Assembly: GCF_001724715.1 (NCBI RefSeq)
Contig: NZ_MEFG01000017.1
Span: forward strand, 74,273 to 138,272
DNA length: 64,000 nt
Reading direction: 5' to 3'
DNA from: Sphingomonas sp. SCN 67-18
Lineage (GTDB): Bacteria > Pseudomonadota > Alphaproteobacteria > Sphingomonadales > Sphingomonadaceae
The notes below the pieces were generated by a model, which saw only the letters and a list, made by a program, of their open reading frames with translations, was not told where the DNA came from and did no database searches. The translations under genes and the position numbers were made by a program. Position 1 is the first letter of the stretch, and each line of letters starts with the position of its first letter. Below, piece after piece: positions 61,237 through 64,000 of this stretch.

Positions 61237-61869
61237 TCAGGCTGAGCGGTATCGCCAGAGCAGCATCGGCCGGGCGAGGACCAGCCCGGCCAGGAAACCG
61301 CCGATATGGGCGGCGATAGCAACCCGCGTCATCGTGCCGAAGGTGGCAAGGCCCATCAATATCTGGACGACGATCCACGCCGCCGCCAGCCACACTACCC
61401 GCACGACGAAGGGCGAGAAGGGGCCGATGGCCTTTACCTTCTGCTGGCTGAACAGCACAGCATAGGCGCCGACGATGGCCGATATCGCCCCGCTGGCGCC
61501 GATCATCGGCACCACGCTGGCGGGTTCCGGCAGATATTGGGCGAAAGCGGAGGCGAACGCGCCGAGGATGTAGAGCAGCGCCAGCATCAGCGGGCCGATG
61601 GCGCTTTCCACAAAACGGCCGCAGAACAGCAGCATCAGCATGTTGAAGCCGAGATGCAGCAGATTAGCGTGGAGCAGCGTGGCGGTGAACGGCGTCAGCC
61701 ACATCGGCACGCCGTCCGCCAGCCGGATGAGGCCGGCGAAACGGGCGGGGATGAACCCGCCCATCACCGCCGCCTGGTCGCTCCACCCCGCCAGCGCGAG
61801 CACCGCCCAGACGGCGGCAGTGACGCCGACGATCCACTGTGTCAGCCGTCCTGGCGGCAACTGCACCAC
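61237..61869 (-). CDS. Rhomboid family intramembrane serine protease
   Basis: This 210-residue inner-membrane protease has six hydrophobic segments. It carries the catalytic Ser in IGASGAISAIVG, the catalytic His in AAHIGGFLAGLVL and the HANLLHLGFNMLMLL motif of helix 2. The start is one of tandem GTG codons at 61869. It lies 2 bp after the greA stop, so the two are cotranscribed. The substrate is unknown. Confidence 0.9.
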   Translation of the reverse strand: MVQLPPGRLTQWIVGVTAAVWAVLALAGWSDQAAVMGGFIPARFAGLIRLADGVPMWLTPFTATLLHANLLHLGFNMLMLLFCGRFVESAIGPLMLALLYILGAFASAFAQYLPEPASVVPMIGASGAISAIVGAYAVLFSQQKVKAIGPFSPFVVRVVWLAAAWIVVQILMGLATFGTMTRVAIAAHIGGFLAGLVLARPMLLWRYRSA

Positions 61870-61871
61870 GT

Positions 61872-62351
61872 TTAGATGAATTCGATCTTCGACACGACGT
61901 AATAGCGATCGCCCGAAGGCACCGTCACCTCGACCTCGTCATCGACGCTGCGGCCGATGAGCGCACGGCCCAGCGGCGAATTATAGGAGATCCGCCCGGA
62001 TTTGGCGTCCGCTTCCGTCTGGCCGACGATCTGGTAGGTGACGGGCGCGTCATTTTCGTCGAGCAGCGTCACCGTGGCGCCGAACACCACCTTGTCGCCC
62101 GACAGTGTCGTCGGATCGATCACCTGGGCGCGGCTCAGCCGGTCCTCGAGATCGCTGATCGAGGCCTCGATCTGCCCCTGCCGTTCCTTGGCCGCGTGAT
62201 ATTCGGCATTTTCGGACAGGTCGCCATGCGCGCGCGCTTCCTCGATCGCCGCGATCACCTCCGGGCGCTCGACGGTTTTCAGGCGATGGAGATCCTCGCT
62301 GATCTTCCTGTGCCCTTCGGCCAGCATCGGCATCTTTTCGACGGTCGCCAT
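61872..62351 (-). CDS. greA: Transcript cleavage factor GreA
   Basis: This 159-residue RNA polymerase-associated factor rescues backtracked complexes. The N-terminal coiled coil has the acidic tip ([20 protein letters not shown]), and the C-terminal FKBP-like domain shows [18 protein letters not shown]. It lies downstream of carB and upstream of the rhomboid gene, the common alphaproteobacterial order. Confidence 0.97.
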   Translation of the reverse strand: MATVEKMPMLAEGHRKISEDLHRLKTVERPEVIAAIEEARAHGDLSENAEYHAAKERQGQIEASISDLEDRLSRAQVIDPTTLSGDKVVFGATVTLLDENDAPVTYQIVGQTEADAKSGRISYNSPLGRALIGRSVDDEVEVTVPSGDRYYVVSKIEFI

Positions 62352-62432
62352 TCCACTCCACCCTTCGTCAAAAACTCTGGTTGGGCCGGCTCCCTGTGTG
62401 GATCCGCCCCGCTCGCAAACAAAATTTCGGGA

Positions 62433-64000
<1,568 letters not shown>

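Overview
The window is a gene-dense, high-GC chromosomal segment from an alphaproteobacterium, most likely a member of the Sphingomonadales (Sphingomonas and relatives). The basis is gene order and family type: eno-ftsB-pdhA-pdhB with a lipoyl-bearing E1 beta subunit, tig-clpP-clpX-lon-hupB in one run, a PEPxxWA-type PEP-CTERM protein, TadE/TadG proteins, a lipoprotein beside a TonB-dependent receptor and type II secretion genes, and DUF3618/DUF883-like membrane proteins. No insertion sequence, prophage or CRISPR array is visible. Genus and species cannot be fixed from the sequence alone.

Region by region. 1-9.4 kb: the start of a type II secretion locus (gspC-gspD-gspE, running off the left edge), a prolyl-4-hydroxylase-like oxygenase, a large TonB-dependent receptor and a surface-type lipoprotein whose upstream region carries a three-half-site Pho box. 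9.4-16.4 kb: a MATE exporter, DNA polymerase IV, a Tat-exported PhoD phosphatase, a signal-peptide-bearing methyltransferase, a 59-residue SANT/Myb-like protein, a lipoprotein, and a PEP-CTERM protein behind a sigma-54-type promoter and an upstream palindrome. 16.4-29.5 kb: gdhA, a secreted protein of unknown function, an entericidin, tRNA-Val(CAC), hupB, lon, a UPF0114 membrane protein, clpX, clpP, a membrane glycosyltransferase, trigger factor with a His- and Lys/Ala-rich tail, tRNA-Leu(TAG) and gatB. 29.5-38.9 kb: an acyltransferase inserted between gatA and gatB, gatC, a DUF4153 membrane protein, a DUF3089 hydrolase, ruvX, a GNAT acetyltransferase, pyrB and its inactive dihydroorotase-like partner pyrX. 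38.9-43.4 kb: an orphan parA, a ribbon-helix-helix-like partner and a TPR/SPOR lipoprotein, then an AT-rich gap, an orphan antitoxin and a SEL1/SPOR protein. 43.4-54.6 kb: serB and miaA with overlapping start codons, ilvB-ilvH-ilvC, trmFO, an EF-hand protein, a squalene/phytoene-synthase-like protein, and a tadG-tadE-tadE operon. 54.6-64 kb: pdhB-pdhA, ftsB, eno, a four-gene cluster of small membrane-anchored proteins resembling the E. coli yqj genes, a DUF4170 protein, a rhomboid protease, greA and the 3' half of carB.

How the genes fit together. Much of the window is core metabolism and proteostasis: branched-chain amino acids, pyrimidines, pyruvate dehydrogenase, Asp/Glu-tRNA amidotransferase and Lon/ClpXP. 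The more unusual parts are a likely phosphate-responsive export and uptake module on the left, a candidate sigma-54 PEP-CTERM regulon element, the ParA-RHH-SPOR operon, the His-rich trigger factor tail and the yqj-like stress-membrane cluster. All function calls come from reading the sequence and recalled family knowledge; no database search was run.
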